64,000 nt of DNA. Origin: Paenibacillus sp. LHD-117 (GTDB lineage: Bacteria; Bacillota; Bacilli; Paenibacillales; Paenibacillaceae). Position numbers and translations under genes: made by a program. Below the pieces are notes generated by a model that was not told where the DNA came from, made no database searches, and was given only the letters and a program-made list of their open reading frames with translations. Numbering within the stretch: position 1 is the first letter of the stretch; each line of letters begins with the position of its first letter. Shown here one piece after another: positions 17,903-27,058 of this stretch. Where the stretch lies: contig NZ_JAVFVT010000005.1 in assembly GCF_030929555.1 (NCBI RefSeq), positions 171,219-235,218 of the forward strand, in the 5' to 3' direction.

Positions 17903-17928
17903 AGCGAAACCTTATTCATAGCAATTTC

Positions 17929-17967
17929 GCAAAAAACTCCGATTCGTAATTATTCGGAGTTTTTTGC
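17929..17967 (+). terminator. Rho-independent terminator
   Basis: The perfect stem GCAAAAAACTCCGA / TCGGAGTTTTTTGC closes the AT-rich two-gene unit. Confidence 0.85.
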
Positions 17968-18505
17968 ATCTAGCTCAGGTTAAGTATCGTAAGCACTGTG
18001 CGGTATACCAATTCCAATTTCTAGCCACTTCAATCTCATTAAGTTTCGAAATTTCTATATTTTGTAAACAACACATCGTGCTTTTCTTTAGACATTCGAC
18101 CTAAGCCCGATAAAGTTATTCGATAAGCTGTCGAAACTGGTCTCTCACGGCGTAAGTATGAGGGCTTTTGTAAGAAAAACGAAGAAATCATTAAGACCAA
18201 AACGGAGAATGATTTAGTCATATTGGTGATTTTCGAAATGTAAAGATTATCATTGATTGACTCAACGGCAGATCATTCGTAGTTGAACTAAATCATTTAT
18301 TATCCACATTGTTTAAAGAAATGCAACATTTTCTTGTCGCAATTTAAGGCGAAACTGCAATGCGACCAAATTCATGACGTGAAAAGGACTAGATGTCACT
18401 GCACACGCAGGAATTGCCAACGTTTCACGGTGAATGCGCTATTTCGTAAAAACAGGCCGATCATTGGCGTTTTTATGCCAAACAGGCTCCCATAGCTTCG
18501 GTTCG
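17968..18505. other. Intergenic AT-rich region, no confident gene
   Basis: About 540 bp. A 60-codon minus-strand reading frame (18039-18221; contains Y-L-R-R-E-R-P-V-S-T-A-Y-R-I) lacks a convincing RBS and may be a relic. The last 80 bp contain a weak GCC/GGC hairpin with T-runs that could end the histidine kinase transcript. Confidence 0.4.
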
Positions 18506-20326
18506 TTAGGCCAAGCCCGGCGGATCCCCTGCCCCCTCCGCCACAACCTTCGGCATCGTCAGCGTCACCGTCGTTCCGACGGCCGGCTCGCTCTCGATCC
18601 TCAAGCCGTATTCGTTGCCGAAGCTGTACCGGATCCGTTCGTCCACATTGGAAATGCCGATGTTGGATAACCGGCCGTCCGACGAGGATTTCCCCCTCCC
18701 CTGGAGAAGCTTGTTGACCGTGTCTTGGCCCATCCCCTTGCCGTTATCCTCGATCGTGATCTGGAGCGTGTCGCCTTCCAGCCTGCAGCGGATCCGAATG
18801 AGCAGATTATGCGAGATCCCCTCCTGGCCATGGATAATCGCGTTCTCGACGATCGGCTGCAAAATAAACTTCGGAGCCAAACAACCCCCGGCTTCGTCCT
18901 CCGTCTCGATCGAAACATCGAACGTCGAGCCGTACCGGATTTTCTGAATTTCGACGTAGTTGTCGATGTAGCGCAGCTCTTCCTTGATCGTCACGTATTC
19001 CTTTTTGTCCACGATCGTGCCCCGCAGCAGCTCCGCGAGCGCGCTTAATCCGACGCTGACGCTCTCTGCCTGGCTGAGCTGCGCCGTCCACTTGAGCGAA
19101 TTGAGCGTATTGAACAGGAAATGCGGATTGATCTGGGCTTGCAGCATCTGCAGCTCGATTTCCCGCTTCTGCCGCTGCTCCGTCTTCGTCTGTTCGATAA
19201 GCGCGTTGATTTTGTCCACCATGACGTTAAATTTGTCCGACAAATAGCCGATTTCGTCCTTGCTTCGGTCATCGATCGACGTATTCAGATTGCCCCGGAT
19301 GATGCGCGACGTCTGTTCGACCAGCGCGGTGAGCGGCCGGTAGATCGAGTTGGATATCAATAAGGCCAAAGATAACGACACGATGACAAGCACGCCGCAC
19401 AGCCACAAAATATTGCGCTGTATATACCTCGTCTCATGGCTTAAGTACCGATCGGGAATCGTGCTGACCAAATACCAGTCCGAATAAATATCGTAGCCGT
19501 ACGCGATCAGCTGTCGGCTGCCTTCGCTCTCGGCCATGAAGGCTCTCTCCGAGGCCGCTTCGTGCTGCCGGATGAGCGGCATCAATTGCGCGTCGGCATA
19601 GGGCTCGTGCATTGCGATGTCGGGATTCCGGCTGGAGACGACCGTCCCTTCGCCGTCGAGAATAAACACGTCCGTCCCCTCGCCCATATCGATATCCGCG
19701 TATAGCTGCTGCGAATACAGAGATTCGCTGATGCTGACGAAGATGTACCCGAGCGGGTTGTTCCAGTCGTCCAGCGAATTGATTTTCCTGGCGATGACCA
19801 GACAAGGTTCGCCTTGCTCGGTCGTCAAATAAGACCACTGATCGCTCCCGTCCGCCTCGTCGATCAGCTCCTTGAGCCGCGCGAAAGCCGATTCGCCGAT
19901 CGAATTGTAGCCCATGTCGTAAATGACGGTGGCATCCGTGGCCATGATCCGCACGTTTCGAATGTTTTGAAGCAGCTCGAGCTTGTCGCTCAGCAGCGTG
20001 TTAATGTACACGCTCATGTCCCTTTTGGCGAATTCGTCGAGCGAGGCATAATCCTTGGCGAATTGCTGGACCCGCGCGTTCAGCATGATGGAATCGCTGA
20101 GGCCGATATATTTTTTGTTCTCGAGCTGCGCATTCTTGAGCAATTGCTTCATGATTTCCGCCGAATACGTGGTGATCTTGGACCCGATGGCTTCGCTCGC
20201 CTTCATGTAAGAGTAGATGCCGGACAACACGATCGGCACCGTCGTCAATAACAGCAAGGCGACGATTAATCTCGACTTGATTTTCGTATTCCGAAGCAGC
20301 CTGTACAATCCGGGAAACCATCGCAT
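18506..20326 (-). CDS. YesM-type sensor histidine kinase
   Basis: 606 residues. TM1 (about 18-40), extracellular dCache-like sensor (about 45-300), TM2 (about 308-330), HAMP (about 335-385), His_kinase domain with the phospho-accepting His in I-N-P-H-F-L-F-N (about 405), and HATPase_c with I-V-E-N-A-I-I-H-G and I-E-D-N-G-K-G-M. Such kinases sense extracellular sugars or oligosaccharides and signal to an AraC-type response regulator; the partner is almost certainly the gene at 25389. It is transcribed divergently from the solute-binding protein gene. RBS GAGAGG is 7 nt from the ATG. Confidence 0.9.
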   Translation of the reverse strand: MRWFPGLYRLLRNTKIKSRLIVALLLLTTVPIVLSGIYSYMKASEAIGSKITTYSAEIMKQLLKNAQLENKKYIGLSDSIMLNARVQQFAKDYASLDEFAKRDMSVYINTLLSDKLELLQNIRNVRIMATDATVIYDMGYNSIGESAFARLKELIDEADGSDQWSYLTTEQGEPCLVIARKINSLDDWNNPLGYIFVSISESLYSQQLYADIDMGEGTDVFILDGEGTVVSSRNPDIAMHEPYADAQLMPLIRQHEAASERAFMAESEGSRQLIAYGYDIYSDWYLVSTIPDRYLSHETRYIQRNILWLCGVLVIVSLSLALLISNSIYRPLTALVEQTSRIIRGNLNTSIDDRSKDEIGYLSDKFNVMVDKINALIEQTKTEQRQKREIELQMLQAQINPHFLFNTLNSLKWTAQLSQAESVSVGLSALAELLRGTIVDKKEYVTIKEELRYIDNYVEIQKIRYGSTFDVSIETEDEAGGCLAPKFILQPIVENAIIHGQEGISHNLLIRIRCRLEGDTLQITIEDNGKGMGQDTVNKLLQGRGKSSSDGRLSNIGISNVDERIRYSFGNEYGLRIESEPAVGTTVTLTMPKVVAEGAGDPPGLA

Positions 20327-20432
20327 GTCCGAACCTCTCCCTCGTCAACTTCCTCTATCAAAACTGTCGCACAGATGCTTGCGAGTTTGCAAGCCATAAG
20401 TTGCCCGCCTCATCTCCTCTTGCAATCTATCA

Positions 20433-20462
20433 TTGCGTTTCTCGCAAGATTGCCCTTATAGT
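20433..20462 (+). promoter_or_regulatory. Promoter of the first solute-binding protein
   Basis: TTGCGT (20433-20438), an 18-bp spacer and TATAGT (20457-20462), in the divergent region between the histidine kinase and the lipoprotein gene. Confidence 0.5.
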
Positions 20463-20495
20463 AAAAGGGAAATCCGACTCTGGAGGTCATGCGTC

Positions 20496-21872
20496 ATGAT
20501 GCTGAAGAAGAACGCCGCGCTCGGAATCCTTCTGATGGTTTCCCTCGTTTGGCTGACCGGCTGCGAACTGGCGGGAACGACACCCGAATCCTCGCCGGAG
20601 ACGATGAAGAACGCCGCAACCGGCTTCGCGAACAAAGAATTACATATCGCGGTCTTTGAAGGCGCTTACGGAAAGTCGTATTGGGAGGCCGTCGTCCAGC
20701 GCTTCGAGGCCGATTATCCGGGAGTCAACGTGACCTTGATCGCCAATCCCAAAATCATGGACGTCATCAAACCGATGAACGTGTCCGGCAATCCTCCCGA
20801 CTTCCTTTATGCGCCGTTCACGGAAAGCACCAACACGGTCCGCACGATGATCGCCAGCAACTCTTTTATGGATTTGACGGGGTTATTCGACACCAAAGCG
20901 CTCGGCAAGGACGTTCCTTTGAAAGACATCATGATGGACGGCATTCTGGAATATACCAAACCTTACGGCGACGGCAAAATCTACATGGCCCCCAATTACG
21001 TGACAACGGAGGGGCTTTGGTACAATAAGACGCTCTTCGAGCAAAAGGGATGGAAGCCTCCCCGGACCTGGGACGAATTCTGGGCGCTCGGCGATTCGGC
21101 GGCGCACGAGGGCATCTCGCTGTTTACGTACCCCGGCATCTATCCCGGCTATGTCGGCTCCATGCTTTGGTCTGCCATCGCTTCGGCGGGCGGCCTGGAT
21201 GATCTGACCGCGATCACGAACTACGAGAAGGGCTCCTTCGGGTCGGAATCCGTCAAGAAGGTGCTCGACCAATTGAAGAAAATGGCCGATCGGGAAGCGC
21301 TAATGCCCGGAACGGTCGCGCTGAACCATACGCAAGCGCAGACGGAGTTTCTAAAGAACAAAGCGCTTTTCATACCGAACGGCAGCTGGTTCGAAGGCGA
21401 GATGAAAGATATTCCGCGCGCGCCTGGCTTCGAATTCGGGTTTCTTCCGTCGCCGACATTCGGACCGGACGATCAGCAATACGCGCGGATCAGCTTCGAG
21501 GCGATGTTTATTCCGAAGAAAGCCAAAAACAAGGAATTGGCGATGGAATTCATCAAATATCAGTACCGGGACGACATCATTCGGTTAAACGCCGAGAAGT
21601 CCACGGGCGTCATCGCCGTCAAGAACGGCGCCGAGCTGGCGAAGGACGTCCTGCCCGCATCGGTCTACGATGCGGCGACTGTTTTCGAGCGAGGCGTGAA
21701 GCCGTTCATGTTCGAATGGAAGGTGACGCCGCCGACGGCGTTTAATATTACCGACGAGGTATTCAATCCGACCAACAACATCATGAAAGGTGATATGTCC
21801 GTCGACCAATGGATCGATCACGTGGACAAAACGTTCGCCAAGCTCAGAGATCTGCTCGACAAAGTCGAATAA
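20496..21872 (+). CDS. Extracellular solute-binding lipoprotein (CUT1 family), first copy
   Basis: 458 residues. Lipoprotein signal with lipobox L-T-G-C at about residues 20-23, then an SBP_bac_1 fold (V-V-Q-R-F-E-A-D-Y-P-G-V-N-V-T near 75; G-L-W-Y-N-K-T-L-F near 175). ATG 20496 is 9 nt after GGAGG; an upstream in-frame start at 20433 would fall in the promoter. A strong terminator separates it from the second binding protein, so it is expressed on its own from next to the kinase. It could feed ligand information to the kinase or widen the specificity of the transporter; both are inference. Confidence 0.85.
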   Translation: MMLKKNAALGILLMVSLVWLTGCELAGTTPESSPETMKNAATGFANKELHIAVFEGAYGKSYWEAVVQRFEADYPGVNVTLIANPKIMDVIKPMNVSGNPPDFLYAPFTESTNTVRTMIASNSFMDLTGLFDTKALGKDVPLKDIMMDGILEYTKPYGDGKIYMAPNYVTTEGLWYNKTLFEQKGWKPPRTWDEFWALGDSAAHEGISLFTYPGIYPGYVGSMLWSAIASAGGLDDLTAITNYEKGSFGSESVKKVLDQLKKMADREALMPGTVALNHTQAQTEFLKNKALFIPNGSWFEGEMKDIPRAPGFEFGFLPSPTFGPDDQQYARISFEAMFIPKKAKNKELAMEFIKYQYRDDIIRLNAEKSTGVIAVKNGAELAKDVLPASVYDAATVFERGVKPFMFEWKVTPPTAFNITDEVFNPTNNIMKGDMSVDQWIDHVDKTFAKLRDLLDKVE

Positions 21873-21878
21873 CCGCGA

Positions 21879-21912
21879 AACGCCAATCGATTGGATTGGC
21901 GTTCTTTTTTTT
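21879..21912 (+). terminator. Rho-independent terminator
   Basis: Stem AACGCCAATC / GATTGGCGTT followed by CTTTTTTTT, 6 bp after the first binding-protein gene. Confidence 0.9.
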
Positions 21913-22025
21913 AAATATAAGAAAGTATAAGTTTTCTCTATACTGAGCTTATATTTCTCGGAATGAAACGCGCCACGCCGCCAAAGGACGGCGCCAGCCG
22001 TTTCACCTTGGCGCGCGAATGCAAA

Positions 22026-22094
22026 ACTGTTCAAGATCGTTCAGGTACTGTTCAAGATCGTACATGTACCGAGCCGGAGCCTGGGCGGTATACT
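22026..22094 (+). promoter_or_regulatory. Activator-type promoter with 21-bp direct repeats
   Basis: Two 21-bp units start at 22026 and 22047. Each begins with the identical 15-mer ACTGTTCAAGATCGT, and the two units agree at 19 of 21 positions. They end at 22067, just where a -35 box for the TATACT at 22089-22094 would fall; no good -35 exists there. Direct repeats two helical turns apart abutting -35 are typical of AraC-family activators. Confidence 0.6.
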
Positions 22095-22118
22095 TACAAA
22101 AAAAAGGAGGAGTCGCCC

Positions 22119-23507
22119 ATGAAACAAGCAAAAATCGCAACCCTAACGCTGGCCGCATCACTCGCCCTGTTCGGATGCTCCGGCAACAATAACGAACCTG
22201 CCAGCCCTAGTTCCTCTCCCGCTTCCCAAGATCCGAGCCCGGCCCCGTCGGAAGAAACCGGAAATGCCGGCCCCGAGCTGTCCGGAGATGTCGTGTTCTG
22301 GTCCATGTGGAGCGATTCGGAGCCGCAGGCCAAAGTTATCGAGTCGGCGGTCAAGGAATTCCAGTCCACTTATCCGAAAGTGAAGGTGAACGTGAAATTT
22401 ACCGGCCGCGACATTAACAAGCTGATCAAACCCGCGCTTGACGGCGGAGAGAAGATCGACATCTTCGAGGGGGATCCGTCCAATGCCATCGGCAGCTTGA
22501 AGGACCATGTGCTGAAGCTCGACGATTACTTAAGCTCGCCGGCAATCGGCATGGAAGGCAAAGCCGTTCAGGACTCCATTCTGCCCAGCCTGATGAATTG
22601 GACCAAGTCGCTGTCCGTGGCGGCCGGCCTTGAGGAAGGGTACTACGCCCTGCCGCAGCAGCCGTACGCGGTGCTGTTCTTCTACAACAAGGCCGTGTTC
22701 GAGAAAGCCGGCGTAACGGCGCCTCCCGCAACCTGGGAAGAGTTCATGAACGCGAACGAGCTGATCAAACAGTCGGGCGTCGATCCGATTACGTTCGACG
22801 ATGCTTACCGCGACTTGTTCATCGGCGGCTACCTGAGCAGCGCGATGGGCCACGAATGGGTCGATCAGCTCGTGAACGACAAAACCGGCGATATGTGGAA
22901 GGATCCTATCATCCTTCAATTCGCGAACGATATCGTGGCGATGAGAGAGAAAGGTTATTTCTCGAAAAAAATTGCGGGAAGCAAGTATCCGGCCGCTCAG
23001 CAGGATTTGGTCCTGGGCCAGTCCGCAGCTTATCTGAACGGCACATGGCTGCCGAACGAAGTATCCGCTACCGCGGGGCCGGACTTCGCATGGGGTTCGT
23101 TCCAATTCCCGGCCGTGCCGGGCGGCAACGGCAATGGCGGCCAGAAGGAGCTGACCTTCGGCGCGCAAGCGCTCATGCTTAACAAGAATAGCGGCAACAA
23201 GGATGCAGCTATCGAGCTGGTCAAATATTTGATCGGCAAAACGGCCCAAGAAGGCATGGTTCAGCAGGCGCAAGCGATTCCGGCAACCGTCGACACGGAA
23301 TGGCCGGCGGCGCTCGCGGAAGCAAGCGCGGCGATCGACCGCGCGGAAGTGAACGCGCCGTGGGGCTTCGGCATCAACAATAACGCCGATTTCTCCAAGA
23401 GCACGATCGTTCCGGTCTTCATGGAGCTTGTCGCGGGCAAGATGAGCGCCGAGGAATACGTGACCAAGATGAGCGCGGAAGCGAAAAAATTCCATAGCGC
23501 CGGCTAA
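22119..23507 (+). CDS. Extracellular solute-binding lipoprotein (CUT1 family), transporter component
   Basis: 462 residues. Lipobox L-F-G-C, then a Ser/Pro-rich linker, then an SBP_bac_1 fold (V-V-F-W-S-M-W-S-D-S-E near 60; A-V-L-F-F-Y-N-K-A-V-F near 200). AAGGAGG lies 10 nt before the ATG at 22119. It captures a sugar or oligosaccharide outside the cell for the two permeases downstream. The promoter with 21-bp direct repeats directly upstream suggests activation by the response regulator at 25389. No ATPase gene is present, as usual for CUT1 systems served by a shared MsiK/MsmX-type ATPase. Confidence 0.88.
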   Translation: MKQAKIATLTLAASLALFGCSGNNNEPASPSSSPASQDPSPAPSEETGNAGPELSGDVVFWSMWSDSEPQAKVIESAVKEFQSTYPKVKVNVKFTGRDINKLIKPALDGGEKIDIFEGDPSNAIGSLKDHVLKLDDYLSSPAIGMEGKAVQDSILPSLMNWTKSLSVAAGLEEGYYALPQQPYAVLFFYNKAVFEKAGVTAPPATWEEFMNANELIKQSGVDPITFDDAYRDLFIGGYLSSAMGHEWVDQLVNDKTGDMWKDPIILQFANDIVAMREKGYFSKKIAGSKYPAAQQDLVLGQSAAYLNGTWLPNEVSATAGPDFAWGSFQFPAVPGGNGNGGQKELTFGAQALMLNKNSGNKDAAIELVKYLIGKTAQEGMVQQAQAIPATVDTEWPAALAEASAAIDRAEVNAPWGFGINNNADFSKSTIVPVFMELVAGKMSAEEYVTKMSAEAKKFHSAG

Positions 23508-23525
23508 TCGGCTCGCGCCAGACGA

Positions 23526-23557
23526 ATGTGCAGTAATCCTTCGGGATTGCTGCACAT
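23526..23557 (+). other. Intercistronic stem-loop
   Basis: ATGTGCAGTAATCC / GGATTGCTGCACAT with a TTCG loop and one mismatch lies between the binding-protein and permease genes. There is no T-run, so it is more likely a 3'-end stabiliser that keeps binding-protein mRNA abundant than a full terminator. Confidence 0.7.
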
Positions 23558-23598
23558 CACCGTTATAGCGCCATTCACGCACCCGGGAGGGAAATTCA

Positions 23599-24510
23599 TT
23601 GCGCATTTCAAAATCAACGATATCCCTGTTTCTGCTGCCCGCCGTAGCGCTGTACTTATGTATCTTCCTGTATCCGACCGTTCGCGCGCTGCTGATGAGC
23701 TTCTTCGAAATTCCGAACATTGCGAGCCGCATGTCGGAGTGGAAGTTTATCGGCTTTGAAAACTACTGGCAGCTGCTCCACAACACCTACTTTATTGGAT
23801 CGTCATGGAACGTGTTCAAAATATGGCTGTTCGGCGGCATCGTCGTCCTGTTCTTCGCGTTCCTGTTCGCCGCCATTCTCGCTTCCGGCGTTCGCGGCAA
23901 AAGCTTCTGGCGTTCGCTCGTTTATTTGCCGAATATCGTCTCGCCGGTCGTCTTGACCGTGGTTTGGCTCCATTACATCTTCAACTCCACCTATGGTTTC
24001 CTGACCAAAACGTTCCGGTTTCTCGGCTTGAACGGACTCGCCGACCTTCAGTGGACGAGCGACGATCATTTGTTCCTGTCCATGCTGATTGCGTATTGCT
24101 TCGGTTCCATCGGCTACTTCATGCTGCTGCTGAACGCAGGCATGGAGCGGATCCCGCACGATTATTACGAAGCCGCCCTGCTGGAGGGCGCGGGACCGCT
24201 GACCAAGTTTTTCAGCATTACGCTGCCGCTGCTCCAAGACGTGTTCCGCATGGCGCTCGTGCTCTGGACGATTACGGCGATCAACTTCTTCGTCTGGTCC
24301 GCGACCTTCGGCCAGGAGAGCCCCGAGACGATGACGCCCGGCTATTACATGTACATCAAAGTGTTCGGCTCGTCGACTACCGTCTATCAGGAGGACTCGT
24401 TCAACGTGGGCGCCGGCGCGACCGTGGGCGTGATCATTACGGTTTCGATTCTTGTCCTCTCGGCCGTCATCAATTTGTTTTTCCGGCGCAAAGAGCGTCT
24501 CGAATATTAA
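23599..24510 (+). CDS. CUT1 ABC transporter permease (MalF/LacF type)
   Basis: 303 residues with six predicted TM helices and the EAA loop E-A-A-L-L-E-G-A-G-P (about 190) that docks to the ATPase. Start is TTG at 23599, well spaced from GGGAGGG. It pairs with the permease 15 bp downstream to form the membrane channel for the sugar captured by the lipoprotein encoded upstream. Confidence 0.9.
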   Translation: MRISKSTISLFLLPAVALYLCIFLYPTVRALLMSFFEIPNIASRMSEWKFIGFENYWQLLHNTYFIGSSWNVFKIWLFGGIVVLFFAFLFAAILASGVRGKSFWRSLVYLPNIVSPVVLTVVWLHYIFNSTYGFLTKTFRFLGLNGLADLQWTSDDHLFLSMLIAYCFGSIGYFMLLLNAGMERIPHDYYEAALLEGAGPLTKFFSITLPLLQDVFRMALVLWTITAINFFVWSATFGQESPETMTPGYYMYIKVFGSSTTVYQEDSFNVGAGATVGVIITVSILVLSAVINLFFRRKERLEY

Positions 24511-24525
24511 CCGGAGGGATTCGCC

Positions 24526-25341
24526 ATGGCCAATAAGATTCGCTACGTCCCGCTCTATCTATGGCTGCTGTTCACCATCGTCTTGTTCGGCTTCGCCGTC
24601 TTGGCGTCGCTTAGCACGACGCGGGGGATCTTCACCAATACGCTGTTCGAGAGCGGCATCCACTTCTCCAACTACACCGTCCTGTTCACGGATATGGAGA
24701 TGGGCCGCTATTTCCTGAATAGCGTCGTCTATACGGTTTCCGCTTGCCTAGGCGTGCTCGTGGTCGCCGCTCCGGCCGCTTATATTTTGGGCAGAGTCCG
24801 GTTCTTCGGCAAAAAGCTCGTCGAGACGATGTTCCTGTCCGCCTTGTCCATACCGGCGCTGCTGATTACGATTCCGCTGTTTACGATGTTCGTCCAGCTG
24901 AAGCTGACCGGCTCCATCCTGACTTTGGTGCTGATCTACATTTGCACGAACGTGCCGTTCAGCGTGTTTCTGTTATCGGGCTTCTTCGCCTCCATCCCGA
25001 AGGAGCTGGAGGAATCCGCCGCGATCGACGGCTGCGGTCCGATCAAAGCGTTCGTCAAAGTCGTGCTGCCGGTCGCGCAGCCGGGACTGATTACGGTTTC
25101 CATCTTCAATTTCATCTCGATCTGGAACGACTATATCTTCGCGCTCATCTTCGCGAACGATCCGAAGACGCATACGCTCGCTCTCGCGCTGCAGTCCATC
25201 GTGCAAGGCTTCACCAATTCCGGCAACTATTCTGGCATTTTCGCCGCCGCGATGGTCGTGTTCATCCCGACGTTTGTTTTGTACATCTTCATTTCCAACA
25301 AAATCGTGTCCGGCATTACGATCGGCGCCGTAAAGGGATAA
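24526..25341 (+). CDS. CUT1 ABC transporter permease (MalG/LacG type)
   Basis: 271 residues, six TM helices, EAA loop E-E-S-A-A-I-D-G-C-G-P (about 163). RBS CGGAGGG precedes the ATG. Second half of the heterodimeric channel; operon with the genes on both sides. Confidence 0.9.
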   Translation: MANKIRYVPLYLWLLFTIVLFGFAVLASLSTTRGIFTNTLFESGIHFSNYTVLFTDMEMGRYFLNSVVYTVSACLGVLVVAAPAAYILGRVRFFGKKLVETMFLSALSIPALLITIPLFTMFVQLKLTGSILTLVLIYICTNVPFSVFLLSGFFASIPKELEESAAIDGCGPIKAFVKVVLPVAQPGLITVSIFNFISIWNDYIFALIFANDPKTHTLALALQSIVQGFTNSGNYSGIFAAAMVVFIPTFVLYIFISNKIVSGITIGAVKG

Positions 25342-25388
25342 CCGCCCTGCCTGTTGAAATGTTCATGACGGACGAAGGAGGGATGACG

Positions 25389-27035
25389 ATGCTTCGCGTC
25401 ATAATCGTCGATGACGAAAGAACCATAAGACTAGCCCTTAGAACGATGATCGGGTGGGAACAAAACGGCTTCGAACTGGCCGGAACGGCATCGGATGGCC
25501 TGCAGGCGCTTCAACTCATTGACGATTGCCCTGCCGATATCGTCATTACCGATCTGAAGATGCCGAACATGAACGGCTTGGAACTGCTGCACGCCCTTAA
25601 GGAACGGGACTATTCCGGCAAAGTCATCGTGCTGAGCAACCACGGCGATTATGAGCTGGTCCGGGAAGCGATGAAAATCGGCGCCGTCGATTATTTACTG
25701 AAGGTGACGTTGAAGCCGGACGATCTTCTCCAAGTCTTGGAGAAGACGGCGGAGCAGCTGGCGAGGGAACGCAAGGACAAGGAACATCGCCTGCGCATCC
25801 AGCACGAATTAATCGAAACCCAGCTTGAGAAACGCAACGCCGCCTGGAAGGAGCTTCTGGAGGAGGAGGACGAGCAGCTGCCGGACGCGCAGCGGGACGC
25901 GGAGAAAAACGCCATTGCGCTCGAACGTCTGGAAGGCCATCTGTTCTTCGTCTGCATCGACCAATACAAACAAGCGCTTGCTGGCGGCAAGATCAAGAAC
26001 AAGAAGCTGCTTCACTTCTCCGTCATGAACATTATCAAAGAAATCATATCCGGCAACGACGACATCGACCTTATCGATCTTGGCGACGGCCAATATGCCG
26101 CCGTTCTGTACGATACCCCATGGACTGAAGGCGACGCGGCAAGCACGCAGCTTGCATCGAATATCGTCAAGCTGATCCGCACGTACTTGAACCTGGACGT
26201 GAGCGTCACGATCAGCGGCCGATTCGGCGGGCTGGGCCAGCTTCGCGAGCAATACCGGTATTGCCGGCGGGCGGCCGCGGCAAAGTTCTACCACGGCGCG
26301 GGATCCGTCCTGCTGGCCTCGGCTACGGCATTCGACGAGAAGCTGACGAGCTCGCGGTTTCCGGATTGGTCCGCCGCCGTGAAAGCCGCCTTCGAAGAAG
26401 AGAACGACGAGGCGCTATCCGCGCAGTTGGGGATCATGATGGACGAGATGGTCGCGGTGCGATGCGATCCGGAGCTCGTGAAGAACGTCTTCCTGATTCT
26501 GCTCACCGACTTGGAGCATATCGTCGCGAAGTGGAAGAGACAGAACGACAGGCCGGGCGGCGACACGGAGAGCGGTCAATCGATCATCGCGATCAAGCAG
26601 CGGATCATGCACGCGGAGTCGGTTCGCCATCTCCAAGCGGACGCCGAATCCGCGCTCCTGCACGTCGCCTCGCAATTGCGGGAAACGAAGCGGCAAAGCT
26701 TCAGGAAGGAAGTGCTCCATGTGATCGGCATTCTGCACGATCGCATGGAAGAGAAAATATCGCTCGACATGCTGGCCACGAGCGTCAATTTGAACGAAAG
26801 CTATCTCTGCCGCATCTTCAAGCAGGATACCGGCAAGAGCATCTTCCAATACATGAACGAGCTCAAGATTAATCACGCGGTCGAGCTGTTGAAAGGGCGG
26901 GACGCGCGCGTGAAGGAAGTCGCGGTTTCCGTCGGGATCGAGGACCCCTTCTACTTCAACCGGCTATTCAAGAAGGTAGTCGGCGTCAGTCCGTCCGAAT
27001 ACCGCAAAAAAATATTGGCTGGGCATCATTCCTAG
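25389..27035 (+). CDS. AraC-type response regulator (YesN type)
   Basis: 548 residues. REC domain (about 1-120; V-D-D-E-R-T, phospho-acceptor Asp in V-I-T-D-L-K-M-P, conserved Lys in Y-L-L-K), a central linker with a diverged GGDEF-like fold, and a C-terminal AraC double helix-turn-helix (about 450-545; V-G-I-E-D-P-F-Y-F-N-R-L-F-K-K). The frame is open upstream to 24744, but AGGAGG is 7 nt before ATG 25389, which begins exactly at the REC domain. The natural partner is the YesM-type kinase at 18506; the likely target is the repeat-bearing promoter at 22026. Confidence 0.9.
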   Translation: MLRVIIVDDERTIRLALRTMIGWEQNGFELAGTASDGLQALQLIDDCPADIVITDLKMPNMNGLELLHALKERDYSGKVIVLSNHGDYELVREAMKIGAVDYLLKVTLKPDDLLQVLEKTAEQLARERKDKEHRLRIQHELIETQLEKRNAAWKELLEEEDEQLPDAQRDAEKNAIALERLEGHLFFVCIDQYKQALAGGKIKNKKLLHFSVMNIIKEIISGNDDIDLIDLGDGQYAAVLYDTPWTEGDAASTQLASNIVKLIRTYLNLDVSVTISGRFGGLGQLREQYRYCRRAAAAKFYHGAGSVLLASATAFDEKLTSSRFPDWSAAVKAAFEEENDEALSAQLGIMMDEMVAVRCDPELVKNVFLILLTDLEHIVAKWKRQNDRPGGDTESGQSIIAIKQRIMHAESVRHLQADAESALLHVASQLRETKRQSFRKEVLHVIGILHDRMEEKISLDMLATSVNLNESYLCRIFKQDTGKSIFQYMNELKINHAVELLKGRDARVKEVAVSVGIEDPFYFNRLFKKVVGVSPSEYRKKILAGHHS

Positions 27036-27058
27036 CCGCAACAAGGAGGCTGACGGCA

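Noticed and set aside
18039..18221. 60-codon minus-strand frame in the 17.9-18.5 kb gap
   Set aside because: No convincing RBS, no recognised family; at best a relic.
21963..22118. Upstream ATG at 21963 as start of the second binding protein
   Set aside because: It would place 52 non-signal residues before the lipoprotein signal and cover the promoter repeats; AAGGAGG supports 22119.
24744..25388. An N-terminal extension of the response regulator of about 215 codons
   Set aside because: It overlaps the permease gene in another frame; AGGAGG and the REC domain start at 25389.
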